Origin: UBA1161 sp002311745
GTDB lineage: Bacteria > Planctomycetota > Phycisphaerae > Tepidisphaerales > Tepidisphaeraceae
Reading direction: 5' to 3'
Assembly: GCA_050018415.1 (NCBI GenBank)
Contig: JBEKAB010000004.1
Location: 1 to 64,000, forward strand
Length of the DNA stretch: 64,000 nt
The notes beneath the pieces are model-generated. The model was not told where the DNA came from. It made no database searches and was given only the letters and a program-made list of their open reading frames with translations. Below are positions 42,352 through 51,250 of the stretch, in pieces. A program made the translations under genes and the position numbers. Within the stretch, counting starts at the first letter, position 1, and the number at the start of each line of letters is the position of its first letter.

Positions 42352-43911
42352 ATGACCGGTAGCGCCTCCAGCACAACCTCCGCCCTGTTCCGGCCGGCGC
42401 CGGGTTTGGCGCTGGCCCAGACGGCGGAGCAGCGCCAGCAGAACGCCTCAAACCGAGGCAAGCGCATCGGCATCCTGATCGTGGCCTACAACGCCGCCAC
42501 CACGCTTGCCTCGGTTTTGAAGCGCATTCCCCAGGAGGTTTGGAACAACGTTGAAGAGGTGGCGGTGTTTGACGACGCCAGCGCGGATGAGACCCACCTC
42601 CTGGGCGTGGGGTACAAGACGCTGTCCGGGATCGACAAGCTGACGGTCTTGCGCAACGAGAGGAACCTGGGTTACGGCGGCAACCAGAAACTCGGCTACC
42701 GATATTTCATCGACAAGGGGTTCGACATCGTCGTGCTGCTTCACGGCGACGGTCAATATGCCCCGGAGGTTTTGGCGGAGATGTACGCGCCGATTGCCGC
42801 CGGCGAGGCCGATGCCGTCTTCGGCTCGCGCATGATGAAGCAGTACGGCGGGGCGCGAAAAGGGGGCATGCCGCTGTACAAATTCGTCGGCAATAAAATC
42901 CTCAGCTTCATCGAAAACCGCGCCCTGGGCATGAAGCTGAGCGAGTTTCACAGCGGCTACCGCGCCTACAGCCTGGGCGCCCTGCGCCGCGTCGATCTGT
43001 CGAAGATGACCGATGATTTTCATTTTGACACGCAGATCATCATCAAGCTGCATCACCAGGGATTTCGCATCCACGAGGTGCCGATCCCGACCTACTACGG
43101 CGGCGAGATTTGCTACGTCAACGGGATGAAATACGCCGGCAACGTGCTCAGGACGCTGCTGCGCTACAAGCGCACGGTGCGGGCGATCGACTGCTATCCG
43201 GAGTTCGCGGAGTACGCGCCGCACTATCCGCTGAAAAAAAGCCGCTATTCCAGCCACGATTATTTTCTGCGCCTCGCCGGCAGGGATCAGGACGTGCTGG
43301 ACGTGGGATGCGGGGAGGGTTTCTTCGCCGCCAAGCTCGCCGAGTACGGCAACCGAGTCACGGGGGTGGACATCCTGGCCCGGCCCAAGTGCGCGGGCGC
43401 CTTCGTGCAGTACCTCCAGTCCGACCTGGACGGCGGGCTCGACGCGGCGTTGCCGCAGCTTCGGGGAAAAAAGTTTGACCGCGTTCTCCTTCAGGACGTG
43501 CTGGAGCACCTGCGTTTTGGCGATCGGCTCTTGCGCCAATGCCGCGAGCTGCTGAAGGAAAGCGGGCTGGTGCTGATCTCGGTGCCCAACGTGGCCAACA
43601 TCACCGTGCGCCTCTCGCTGCTGTTTGGCCGGTTTCAGTACGCGCAGCGGGGAATTCTGGACAAGACGCATCTGCGCTTTTACACCCGCCGCACGGCGCG
43701 CAAATTCATCCGGGATAACGGCTACGAAATCACGCTGGAGCGGATGACGGTGATGCCGCTCGAGTTGGCGCTGGGCTTGTCGGCGGGCAACCCGTTGATG
43801 AAAGCGATCAACCTCGTTTTGGCGATTTTCACGGTGGTGATGCCGTCGCTGTTCGGCTATCAGGCCATTTTTGCGGCGCGCCCCAGGCGGGTGCGGCCGG
43901 GCGCGGCGTGA
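42352..43911 (+). CDS. GT2 glycosyltransferase-methyltransferase fusion
   Basis: 519 residues. Residues about 35-270: GT2 of the polyprenyl-phosphate hexose synthase kind (IGILIVAYNAATTLASVL, VFDDASADET, VVLLHGDGQYAPE, FGSRMM, FHSGYRAYS). Residues about 300-450: SAM methyltransferase with VLDVGCGEGFFAAKLAEYG and RVLLQDVLEHLRFGDRLL. The C-terminal 60 residues contain one or two hydrophobic segments that would fix it to the membrane. Likely makes a lipid-linked sugar or modifies a glycan carrier for the cluster. Start ATG 42352 lacks a strong ribosome site; later starts are possible up to the GT2 domain. Confidence 0.9.
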   Translation: MTGSASSTTSALFRPAPGLALAQTAEQRQQNASNRGKRIGILIVAYNAATTLASVLKRIPQEVWNNVEEVAVFDDASADETHLLGVGYKTLSGIDKLTVLRNERNLGYGGNQKLGYRYFIDKGFDIVVLLHGDGQYAPEVLAEMYAPIAAGEADAVFGSRMMKQYGGARKGGMPLYKFVGNKILSFIENRALGMKLSEFHSGYRAYSLGALRRVDLSKMTDDFHFDTQIIIKLHHQGFRIHEVPIPTYYGGEICYVNGMKYAGNVLRTLLRYKRTVRAIDCYPEFAEYAPHYPLKKSRYSSHDYFLRLAGRDQDVLDVGCGEGFFAAKLAEYGNRVTGVDILARPKCAGAFVQYLQSDLDGGLDAALPQLRGKKFDRVLLQDVLEHLRFGDRLLRQCRELLKESGLVLISVPNVANITVRLSLLFGRFQYAQRGILDKTHLRFYTRRTARKFIRDNGYEITLERMTVMPLELALGLSAGNPLMKAINLVLAIFTVVMPSLFGYQAIFAARPRRVRPGAA

Positions 43912-44006
43912 ACCGATCGCGCCGCCCAGCGCGCCTGACCAGCCGGTTGGCGTGCGAGCGATCGGAGCGGCTTGATCGCGTTTTTGTGCACGGTTAGCAT
44001 CCGTCC

Positions 44007-45686
44007 GTGGCCCTTTGGTTTTCCTCCAACACCCCAGGCGCTCTGCCGCAAACCCGGACATCTTCCACGGACCAGACCGCCAAGTGGTGGATCGGACTCT
44101 ACCTGGCGCTTGCCCTGGCTGTGCCTCTGGCCTACGTGCTGGTGACCCATCACGTTTGGGAAGACTTTCTGATCACTTTCCGCCACAGCAAGAATTTGGT
44201 GGAAGGCAGGGGGCTGGTGTACAACCCCGGGCGGCGGGTGCAGGGGTTCACGTCGGTCATCAACGTCATGCTTCCGGCGGTTTTTTATGCCCTCAGCGAG
44301 GGAAGCGACCAAGCTGCCCTGAATTTGTACCGTGCGGTCTGTTTGGGTGCGTTCGTCGCGGGCGGCTGGCTTCTGTTGCGAATGATTCTGCGCGACCGCG
44401 GCGTGGATCGCTGGTCGCCGTTGCTATTCATTCTGCTGTACGTCACGGAGTGCAAGACCGTCGCCTTCACCATGAATGGGCAGGAATCGGCGTTCATGGT
44501 GGCATTTTTGTCGTTGGGTCTGGCGGCCGATTACTGGGGGGTGGGGCGGTGGTGGCCGTGGGCGGCGGTGAGCTGGACCGGCCTGCTCTACACTCGGCCG
44601 GATGCTCCGGTCTATATCGCCGCTTTGGCGCTGGCCGGTCTCGTCTTCCGCGTCGAAGCCGGCCGCGCTGTCGCCAAGGGGATGTTGAAGGCCGCCTTGG
44701 TGGCGGCGGTGCTGTTCCTTCCGTGGTTCATCTTCGCCTGGGTTTACTACGGGCAGCCCATTCCCAACACCGTGTTGGCCAAGTCGAGATTGACGATTCA
44801 AGATGTTTACGACCCGGCCGCCTTCATAACATTTGTGCTGTCCAAGTACGTGGTCGTTTCCGCCTGGCTTTTCCAGCCGATCTACGCCTATTTGGGCGGG
44901 TGGCCGGATCTGCTGATTGACACCTACGGGCTGTTCTGCTGGGTGGTCTGCACGATGTATTGGATGGTTCCCTCCGGCGACCGGCTGGGACGTTTGGCCT
45001 CTTTGCTGTTTACCCTTGGCGCGTTGTATCTGTCGCTGGTGCGGGTCGGTTCGCCGGTTGCGCCGTGGTATATGCCATCGGCGACGCTGTTTGGAACCGT
45101 GGTGTTGTCGCGGGCGCTACCGGCACTGCTGGGGCGCGTGCGGATGCTTGGGCGCGGCGTCATGCCGTGCGCCCGCGTGCTGCAGGTGGGTCTGGTGGCC
45201 GTTTCCGTTTTGTTGCTGGTGGGCCAGAGCTACGAAATCCGAATCCAGCAGCGTGAAATCGAGGACAACCACCGGCGGCTGATCGGACTGTATTTGCATG
45301 ACGTGGTTAAGCCGGGCGAGGCGATCTACCTGGAGCCGCTGGGATACATCGGGTATTACTCCGACCGCCTGATGCTGGATTGGCCTGGGCTGGTGGCGCC
45401 GGAAGTTGTCCGCCTGCGCCGCGAGGGGGCCACGCAACTGACCGTGATTCCCAAGCTCAAGCCGCCCTGGCTCGTGCTCCGGGGCGGCCACGCCACGGAA
45501 GCCTCCCAACTGCCGGAGATCAGGGACCACTACGCCCCGGTCCGCTACTTCGACGCCCACCCGGCTCTGCACCAATATGGCTATATCCCCGGTGGCGATT
45601 ACCTCGACATCGATGCCACGTTCATAGTGCTGCGGCGAGTCGAACCACCAGCGCCGGCAACCTCGCCGTCCGCCGGCGGTCGTTGA
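44007..45686 (+). CDS. GT-C membrane glycosyltransferase paralogue 1
   Basis: 559 residues from GTG 44007. About ten hydrophobic segments. The luminal loop after the first helix reads HVWEDFLITFRHSKNLVEGR and GLVYNPGRRVQGFTS, the pattern of mycobacterial AftB-like and related GT-C enzymes, where the acidic pair (here Glu-Asp) is catalytic. A later SYEIRIQQREIEDNHRRL and a soluble C-terminal domain follow. Such enzymes use polyprenyl-phosphate sugars on the outer face of the inner membrane. Followed at once by a near-identical copy. The two copies are 559 residues each if both use the shared GTG. Confidence 0.82.
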   Translation: MALWFSSNTPGALPQTRTSSTDQTAKWWIGLYLALALAVPLAYVLVTHHVWEDFLITFRHSKNLVEGRGLVYNPGRRVQGFTSVINVMLPAVFYALSEGSDQAALNLYRAVCLGAFVAGGWLLLRMILRDRGVDRWSPLLFILLYVTECKTVAFTMNGQESAFMVAFLSLGLAADYWGVGRWWPWAAVSWTGLLYTRPDAPVYIAALALAGLVFRVEAGRAVAKGMLKAALVAAVLFLPWFIFAWVYYGQPIPNTVLAKSRLTIQDVYDPAAFITFVLSKYVVVSAWLFQPIYAYLGGWPDLLIDTYGLFCWVVCTMYWMVPSGDRLGRLASLLFTLGALYLSLVRVGSPVAPWYMPSATLFGTVVLSRALPALLGRVRMLGRGVMPCARVLQVGLVAVSVLLLVGQSYEIRIQQREIEDNHRRLIGLYLHDVVKPGEAIYLEPLGYIGYYSDRLMLDWPGLVAPEVVRLRREGATQLTVIPKLKPPWLVLRGGHATEASQLPEIRDHYAPVRYFDAHPALHQYGYIPGGDYLDIDATFIVLRRVEPPAPATSPSAGGR

Positions 45687-45764
45687 CGGATGTGGCCAGC
45701 CGGTTGGTGCATGGGCAGTCGGTGCGGCTTGATCGCGTTTTTGTGCACGGTTAGCATCGGTCCC

Positions 45765-47444
45765 GTGGCCCATTGGTTTTCCTCCAGCACCGCAGCCGCT
45801 CCACCGCAAACCCGGACATCTTCCACGGACCAGACCGCCAAGTGGTGGATCAACCTCTACCTGGTCCTTGCCCTGCTGGTGCCCCTGGTCTACGTGCTGG
45901 TGACCCATCACGTTTGGGAAGACTTTCTGATCACTTTCCGCCACAGCAAGAATTTGGTGGAAGGCAGGGGGCTGGTGTACAGCCCCGGCCGGCGGGTGCA
46001 GGGATTCACGTCGGTCATCAACGTCATGCTTCCGGCGATTTTTTACGCCCTCAGCGGGCAAAGCGACGAAGCTGCCCTGGATTTGTACCGTATGACCTGT
46101 TTGGCGGCGTTCGTCGCGGGCGGCTGGCTTCTGTTGCGAATGATTCTGCGCGACCGCGGCGTCGACCGATTCTCGCCGTTGCTTTTCATCCTGCTGTACG
46201 TCACGGATTGCAAGACGGTGGCCTTCACGATGAACGGGCAGGAATCGGCGTTCATGGTGGCATTTTTGTCGTTGGGTCTGGCGGCCGATTACTGGGGGGT
46301 GGGGCGGTGGTGGCCGTGGGCGGCGGCGAGCTGGACCGGCCTGCTCTACACTCGGCCGGATGCTCCGGTCTATATCGCCGCTTTGGCGTTGGCCGGTCTC
46401 GTCTTCCGCGTCGAAGCCGGCCGCGCTGTCGCCAAGGGGATGTTGAAGGCGGCCGTGGTGGCGGTGGTGCTGTTCCTTCCGTGGTTCATCTTCGCCTGGG
46501 TTTACTACGGGCAGCCCATTCCCAACACCGTGTTGGCCAAGTCGAATCTGACGCTGCAAGATCTTTACAACCCGGCCGCCGTCATAACATTTGTGCTGTC
46601 CAAGTATGTGGTCGTTGCCATCTGGCTTTTCCAGCCGATCTACGCCTATTTCGGCGGGTGGCCGGGTCCGTTGGTTGACACCTACGGGCTGTTCTGCTGG
46701 GTGGTCTGCACGATGTATTGGATGGTTCCCTCCGGCGACCGGCTGGGACGTTTGGCCTCTTTGCTGTTTACCCTTGGCGCGTTGTATCTGTCGCTGGTGC
46801 AGATGGGTTCGCTCGTCGCGCCGTGGTACATGCCATCGGCGACGCTGTTTGGAACCGTGGTGTTGTCGCGGGCGCTACCGGCACTGCTGGGGCGCGTGCG
46901 GATGCTTGGGCGCGGCGTCATGCCGTGCGCCCGCGTGCTGCAGGTGGGTCTGGTGGCCGTTTCCGTTTTGTTGCTGGTGGGCCAGAGCTACGAAATCCGA
47001 ATCCAGCAGCGTGAAATCGAGGACAACCACCGGCGGCTGATCGGACTGTATTTGCATGACGTGGTTAAGCCGGGCGAGGCGATCTACCTGGAGCCGCTGG
47101 GATACATCGGGTATTACTCCGACCGCCTGATGCTGGATTGGCCTGGGCTGGTGGCGCCGGAAGTTGTCCGCCTGCGCCGCGAGGGGGCCACGCAACTGAC
47201 CGTGATTCTCAAGCTCAAGCCGGCTTGGCTCGTGCTTCGCAGTAGCGAGGCCGTCGCGGCCTACCAAGTGCCGGAGATCAGGAACTCCTACACCCGGGTT
47301 CGCGTGTACGATGCCCATGCGGCTTTGGACAAATATGGCTACATCCCCGGTCGCGGTTACCTCAACATCGATACCACCTTCTATGTGCTGCGGCGAATCG
47401 AACCGCCAGCGCCGACAACCTCGCCGTCCGCTGTTGGTCATTGA
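45765..47444 (+). CDS. GT-C membrane glycosyltransferase paralogue 2
   Basis: 559 residues from GTG 45765, the position matching the start of paralogue 1; an ATG at 45690 would add 25 residues that have no counterpart in copy 1 because of a one-base indel. Same helices and EDFLITFRHSKNLVEGRGLVY loop. Differences cluster in the first 30 residues, around residue 250 to 290 and in the last 80 residues, so donor or acceptor choice may have diverged while the core is kept alike. Membrane protein acting on lipid-linked sugars, by family analogy. Confidence 0.82.
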   Translation: MAHWFSSSTAAAPPQTRTSSTDQTAKWWINLYLVLALLVPLVYVLVTHHVWEDFLITFRHSKNLVEGRGLVYSPGRRVQGFTSVINVMLPAIFYALSGQSDEAALDLYRMTCLAAFVAGGWLLLRMILRDRGVDRFSPLLFILLYVTDCKTVAFTMNGQESAFMVAFLSLGLAADYWGVGRWWPWAAASWTGLLYTRPDAPVYIAALALAGLVFRVEAGRAVAKGMLKAAVVAVVLFLPWFIFAWVYYGQPIPNTVLAKSNLTLQDLYNPAAVITFVLSKYVVVAIWLFQPIYAYFGGWPGPLVDTYGLFCWVVCTMYWMVPSGDRLGRLASLLFTLGALYLSLVQMGSLVAPWYMPSATLFGTVVLSRALPALLGRVRMLGRGVMPCARVLQVGLVAVSVLLLVGQSYEIRIQQREIEDNHRRLIGLYLHDVVKPGEAIYLEPLGYIGYYSDRLMLDWPGLVAPEVVRLRREGATQLTVILKLKPAWLVLRSSEAVAAYQVPEIRNSYTRVRVYDAHAALDKYGYIPGRGYLNIDTTFYVLRRIEPPAPTTSPSAVGH

Positions 47445-47500
47445 CGGACCTGACCATCGGTTCGTGCGTGGAAGGCCAAGCCGGGTTAAGCTCAAAGCCA

Positions 47501-48505
47501 ATGCGTGCCATGCTGTTCCATCAGTCCGCGCCCATTGAACAGTCGCCTTTGGCCTGGAGCGAGCTGCCCGATCCTTCGCCCGGACCTGGCCAGGTGCGCT
47601 TGGCCGTCCGTTGCTGCGCGGTCTGCCGCACCGATCTGCATTTGATCGAAGGCGACATCCATCCGCCGGCGCTTCCGATCGTTCCCGGTCACCAGATCGT
47701 CGGCGTTGTCGATGCCCTGGGACCCGCATGCCAGCGCCTCCAACCGGGGATGCGCGTCGGCGTGGCATGGCTGCGGCACGTCTGCGGAAGCTGCCGCTTT
47801 TGCGCCGCCGGCCGCGAGAATCTTTGCCCGGCTTCGCAGTACACCGGCTTTCACGCCAACGGCGGTTTCGCCCAATACGCCCTGGCTCCCGAAGACTTCA
47901 CGTACGAATTGCCGGCAAGTTACGACGATGTGTCGGTGGCGCCGCTGCTGTGCGCCGGCATCATCGGTTACCGGGCGCTGAAGCGCTGCAACCTGCCGCC
48001 CGGAGGCAGGCTGGGGATTTTCGGATTCGGATCGTCCGCGCACATTGTTTTGCAACTGGCGATTCACCGCGGACATCAGGTGTACGTGGTTTCGCGCGGC
48101 GAAAATCACCAGCGTCTCGCCCGACAAATGGGGGCGGCCTGGTGCGGCGCGGATGCCTCGCAAATCCCCGCGCCCCTGGAGAGCGCCATTGTGTTTGCTC
48201 CCTCGGGCGCCGTGGTGCCGGCGGCCCTGGCCGCACTGGACAGCGGCGGCACGGTTGCCCTGGCCGGCATCCACATGACCCCGATTCCCAGCCTCGATTA
48301 CGACCGCTATCTTTACCGCGAGCGCGACATCCACGGCGTGATGGCCAATACGCGTGCCGATGCCCGCGAGCTATTGACCGAAGCCGCGGCCGCGCACGTC
48401 CGGCCGCACACCCTCAGCTATCCCTTGCGCGACGCCAACCGCGCCCTGGCGGACATGAAAGCCGGCCGCATCGACGGTACCGGCGTCCTGGCCGTGGGAT
48501 CGTAA
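47501..48505 (+). CDS. zinc-dependent alcohol dehydrogenase family protein
   Basis: 334 residues from ATG 47501 (upstream in-frame sequence overlaps the GT-C stop). MDR fold: catalytic zinc Cys in CAVCRTDLHLIEGD, PIVPGHQIVG with the second zinc ligands, structural zinc Cys set GSCRFCAAGRENLC, nucleotide-binding GIFGFGSSAHIVLQLA. The phrase CRTDLHLIEGD and the acidic pattern fit the AdhP/AdhA-like group. Possible reduction of an aldehyde or a sugar-derived carbonyl; the link with the glycan cluster is only positional. Confidence 0.92.
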   Translation: MRAMLFHQSAPIEQSPLAWSELPDPSPGPGQVRLAVRCCAVCRTDLHLIEGDIHPPALPIVPGHQIVGVVDALGPACQRLQPGMRVGVAWLRHVCGSCRFCAAGRENLCPASQYTGFHANGGFAQYALAPEDFTYELPASYDDVSVAPLLCAGIIGYRALKRCNLPPGGRLGIFGFGSSAHIVLQLAIHRGHQVYVVSRGENHQRLARQMGAAWCGADASQIPAPLESAIVFAPSGAVVPAALAALDSGGTVALAGIHMTPIPSLDYDRYLYRERDIHGVMANTRADARELLTEAAAAHVRPHTLSYPLRDANRALADMKAGRIDGTGVLAVGS

Positions 48506-48901
48506 TCCTCTCTGCCTCGCCCCGGCGCGGCCCCATGTTGAATCCTGTAGCGGATTTCTTCGAGGTTGGGAAAATTGATATTCCGCCCCGCGGCGCAGGT
48601 TTTCGAGGAACATGAAGTTGTACACGGCGAAAATTTTCATTTTGTCGTTGGGAAGTAATCGCGCTAGGAGGAGACCAAAGGTCCCGCAGTCATTGACGAT
48701 GGACGTGCTGGAACCTCAAAAATCGGGGGCTAAAAGTCAGCGGCTTCTCGACTTGCATCGACCAAGAAATCATCCCGAGCCACATGTGTAGATAAATTAT
48801 GCGTTCTAGCAAGGTCCCTGTTTCATTTCCTAAGCCACCCCTTCTGGTTTTGGGGTTGGAAAACTTGAAACTCGGTGATGGAAAGTGGAGAATCACGCTG
48901 C
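48506..48901. other. 396-base gap before an unrecognised membrane gene
   Basis: Base composition falls clearly below that of the coding neighbourhood, and the sequence holds no credible gene. It marks the left border of a lower-GC island that reaches to about 50500. Confidence 0.4.
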
Positions 48902-49951
48902 ATGTCCATGCCCCAAGAGCCAAGAGGCCGGTCAGGTTTGATTCCACTTCCGCAACCGGGCAAGCTGTCATCAAGGATAGTCGCCTCGCTCAAACGTGAG
49001 GCGGCGATCGTGGCCGACGTCGTCGGGTCTCTAGGTTTCGTCGCCTTGGTATTGGAGTTTTTCCATTGGGCAAACAAAAGCTCCTTACTCGGTATTTCGG
49101 CCATAGTATGGGCCTGGACTGTCGGTCTCTTGCCGTTCCTTGTAATAGGCGCGTGGGCAACTTTTGACTTCATAAGGATACTAAAGGACGGGATAAGGGT
49201 ACGAGACGATGCGATAAAGCTACGAGAGGAAAAGATACGAGTTTTAGAAGCCGCTGTGATTGACGCTAGCGCACAGAAGCCCCGATCATCACAACGGCTC
49301 ATATGGGAGGCGGTTAGGGGCGTGTACGGATTTCACATAGTGCTGCGGCGGCACGCATATACGGTTTACCGAGACGGCCATGCAACCTGCCGTGACACCG
49401 TGGTGTTTAAGTGCAACAGACGCTCGCTGGGAACGTGGTCACGAACAATATCATCCTCTGCCGTGGAAGAGTTTGCGCCCGCGGCAGACCTCCAAATCGA
49501 GCCACACAAGTTTAAGGCGACACGTACAGAGGAACGTCGGATGCCTTGGGGGGAGGGGGGCCGCACTCTCCTTGAAACGTTCTCGATCGTGCCGACCATT
49601 CAAGCGGAAGACGGAGAGGTGAAGTTTAGCTATTTAGATGTGCTCCCACCAAAGTCCTTTGTCTTTCAGAAAGATGCAGCAGCCCCCAAGAGGACGATCG
49701 ACTTCGTAATGACAACACCCTGGGAGCCGATTGAAACACTTGAAGTCGAAGTCGAATTTCACGATATTGTGCCTGGGCGAGTATCGGCCGACGCGGTGTA
49801 CAATCCGGCCGGGGAGCCGCTTCTTCAAGAAGCGCAGCAGGCAGAGGAAATTCTTCGAGAGTTCGACCGAGACGGGAGACGGGTTGCGGCTCTGAAGGTT
49901 CCCTTTCCGATGATGGGAGTGGGCTACAGAGTCAAATGGGACTTGGAGTGA
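48902..49951 (+). CDS. unrecognised membrane protein of lower-GC island
   Basis: 349 residues from ATG 48902 (GGAG ten or so bases upstream); GTG 48875 is an alternative. Two adjacent hydrophobic segments at roughly residues 35-50 and 60-85 (IVADVVGSLGFVALVL, GISAIVWAWTVGLLPFLVIG) then a charged helix likely to be coiled (RVRDDAIKLREEKIRVLEAA) and a soluble beta-rich C-terminal domain. Codon usage and GC differ from neighbours, suggesting acquisition. It resembles membrane-tethered effector or sensor proteins in shape, but no family was recognised. Confidence 0.6.
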   Translation: MSMPQEPRGRSGLIPLPQPGKLSSRIVASLKREAAIVADVVGSLGFVALVLEFFHWANKSSLLGISAIVWAWTVGLLPFLVIGAWATFDFIRILKDGIRVRDDAIKLREEKIRVLEAAVIDASAQKPRSSQRLIWEAVRGVYGFHIVLRRHAYTVYRDGHATCRDTVVFKCNRRSLGTWSRTISSSAVEEFAPAADLQIEPHKFKATRTEERRMPWGEGGRTLLETFSIVPTIQAEDGEVKFSYLDVLPPKSFVFQKDAAAPKRTIDFVMTTPWEPIETLEVEVEFHDIVPGRVSADAVYNPAGEPLLQEAQQAEEILREFDRDGRRVAALKVPFPMMGVGYRVKWDLE

Positions 49952-49966
49952 CTCACCCGTTCGACA

Positions 49967-49995
49967 TAAAAATACCTGACTGTCTGGTCAGGTAT
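49967..49995 (-). terminator. rho-independent terminator on the minus strand
   Basis: ATACCTGAC at 49972-49980 and GTCAGGTAT at 49987-49995 form a perfect 9-base stem with loop TGTCTG. On the minus strand the stem is followed by TTTTTA, so it would end transcription coming from 50282, that is, of the small gene at 50040-50282. The hairpin also follows the stop of the plus-strand gene by 20 bases, though without a T-tract in that direction. Confidence 0.6.
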
Positions 49996-50039
49996 CTGCA
50001 AAAAGGCCCTCGAGTTGGCCCTCCACCTCGTCTTTGTAG

Positions 50040-50282
50040 TCAACGCTTGATCTCACGAAATAACATGGTGCTGTCTCCTTTTGTTTGAATTCTCACCTCT
50101 CGTGGAGGGTAGCTGCCCAGCGCAGTCATCATTCCTCCCGTAAAGGTACGCCGCTTCCACTCGCATGTCAAATACCATTTCGGGCCAGGGAAAGCGAGCG
50201 TCTCGGAGGTATTATCGGCAAACACAACCACGAAGATTGACCGAGGCAGTGCGTTTTCAACGCGACACGTTGAATCCGCCAT
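50040..50282 (-). CDS. small hypothetical protein
   Basis: 80 residues, ATG 50282, with beta-rich globular sequence (SIFVVVFADNTSETLAFPG, then a Trp/Tyr segment and EVRIQTKGDST). No family recognised and no strong ribosome site. The terminator directly downstream on the same strand supports a real, monocistronic gene. Part of the lower-GC island. Confidence 0.42.
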   Translation of the reverse strand: MADSTCRVENALPRSIFVVVFADNTSETLAFPGPKWYLTCEWKRRTFTGGMMTALGSYPPREVRIQTKGDSTMLFREIKR

Positions 50283-50506
50283 TGGAAGGCTTGGGGGGCA
50301 TTTCCGACAGAGACGTTTATGACAGATTTATGGGAATTTAACCGAGCGAATCGGTCGGGTTTGCCGCGATTTCTCGGGTGCTTCTTATCAGGGCCGCCGC
50401 AGCCTCAACGATGAACGCAAAAAAGGCACAAGAGTCAAGGAGGCTCTGGATAGGTTCATTTCGCATGGAGCGGTGAAGACGGGGATGGTGTGATCCGTAA
50501 TGCGAT

Positions 50507-51250
50507 TCAGCTTTTTTGCGCCACGATGATGAGGTCACCGCTGCGGTGCTCTTCGTACGCTTCGCCTTGGTAGCCGCCGAAGAAGTTCACCTCAGCGGCG
50601 CCGCAATCCCGAGCTGCCGATTCCAAATCGCCTTGCTCCAGCCCCAAAAACGGCACGCCTTGGCAGCGCAGGGAGGTGTCTGCCAGGCGGATCACGGCCA
50701 GCTCCACAAATCCGCGCCCCGAGCATCGGTGAACGCCTTTGAGAATCAGCGATTCGCCCTGCGGCAGCGTCTTGCGCGTGGTTTTCTGCCAGAGGCATGG
50801 GCCATCCGGGATGCTCCACAGGTTGACGACTTGCACGACCGCCACACCGCCGGGGCGCACCGCGGTGAGCATCTGCCGCAGGGCTTGGTGTGCCGTGGCT
50901 GCGTCCGGCGCAAGGGCCAGCGAATTGCCGATGCACACGGCCGCGTCGATGCTGCCGGGCGGACCGATCGGCTGATCGAATCCTCGCAACGTCCAGCGCA
51001 GGGTTTGCGATTCCCCCCATGCCGCCCGCGCCCGGTGGAGCATTGGTTGACTGAGGTCTGATCCTTCAACGCTCAGGCCCCACGAATGGAACATCGCCGC
51101 GTGATGGCCCGTGCCGCAGGCGACATCCGTGACCCGCCCCGCGCCGCAGCGCTGGAAAAGCTGCCGAAAGAACGGCCCTTCGTTGGCCAATCGTTTTGGC
51201 CAGTCGATCATCGCCTCGTACACATCGGCAAAATCGTCCAGGGCGGGCAT
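50507..51250 (-). CDS. SAM-dependent methyltransferase
   Basis: 247 residues from ATG 51250. This ATG overlaps the stop of the OGT-like gene as TGATG and has AAGGGAG five bases upstream, a clear coupled start. Class I fold: VTDVACGTGHHAAMFHSWG motif I, VEGSDLS motif II, AAVCIGNSLALAPDA motif IV. The N-terminal helix DDFADVYEAMIDWPKRL is of the type found in small-molecule and sugar methyltransferases. Substrate unknown; the co-translated OGT-like protein is the likely partner. Confidence 0.87.
   Translation of the reverse strand: MPALDDFADVYEAMIDWPKRLANEGPFFRQLFQRCGAGRVTDVACGTGHHAAMFHSWGLSVEGSDLSQPMLHRARAAWGESQTLRWTLRGFDQPIGPPGSIDAAVCIGNSLALAPDAATAHQALRQMLTAVRPGGVAVVQVVNLWSIPDGPCLWQKTTRKTLPQGESLILKGVHRCSGRGFVELAVIRLADTSLRCQGVPFLGLEQGDLESAARDCGAAEVNFFGGYQGEAYEEHRSGDLIIVAQKS

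Larger units (their letters stand above)
43938..47444. repeat. tandem duplication of a roughly 1.75-kb unit
   Basis: Unit 1 from about 43938 and unit 2 from about 45694 begin with CCAGCCGGTTGG and share CGGCTTGATCGCGTTTTTGTGCACGG upstream, then the whole GT-C gene. Stretches such as 45081-45440 and 46839-47198 look identical base for base, while the last 150 or so bases of the genes differ. A faint third copy of the leader (CATCGGTTCGTGCGTGG) follows at 47454. Confidence 0.85.

Noticed and set aside
43938..47444. Tandem GT-C genes as an assembly artefact
   Set aside because: Ends of the copies and the leader region differ at many positions, including an indel, so two real copies are more likely; identity patches still deserve long-read confirmation.
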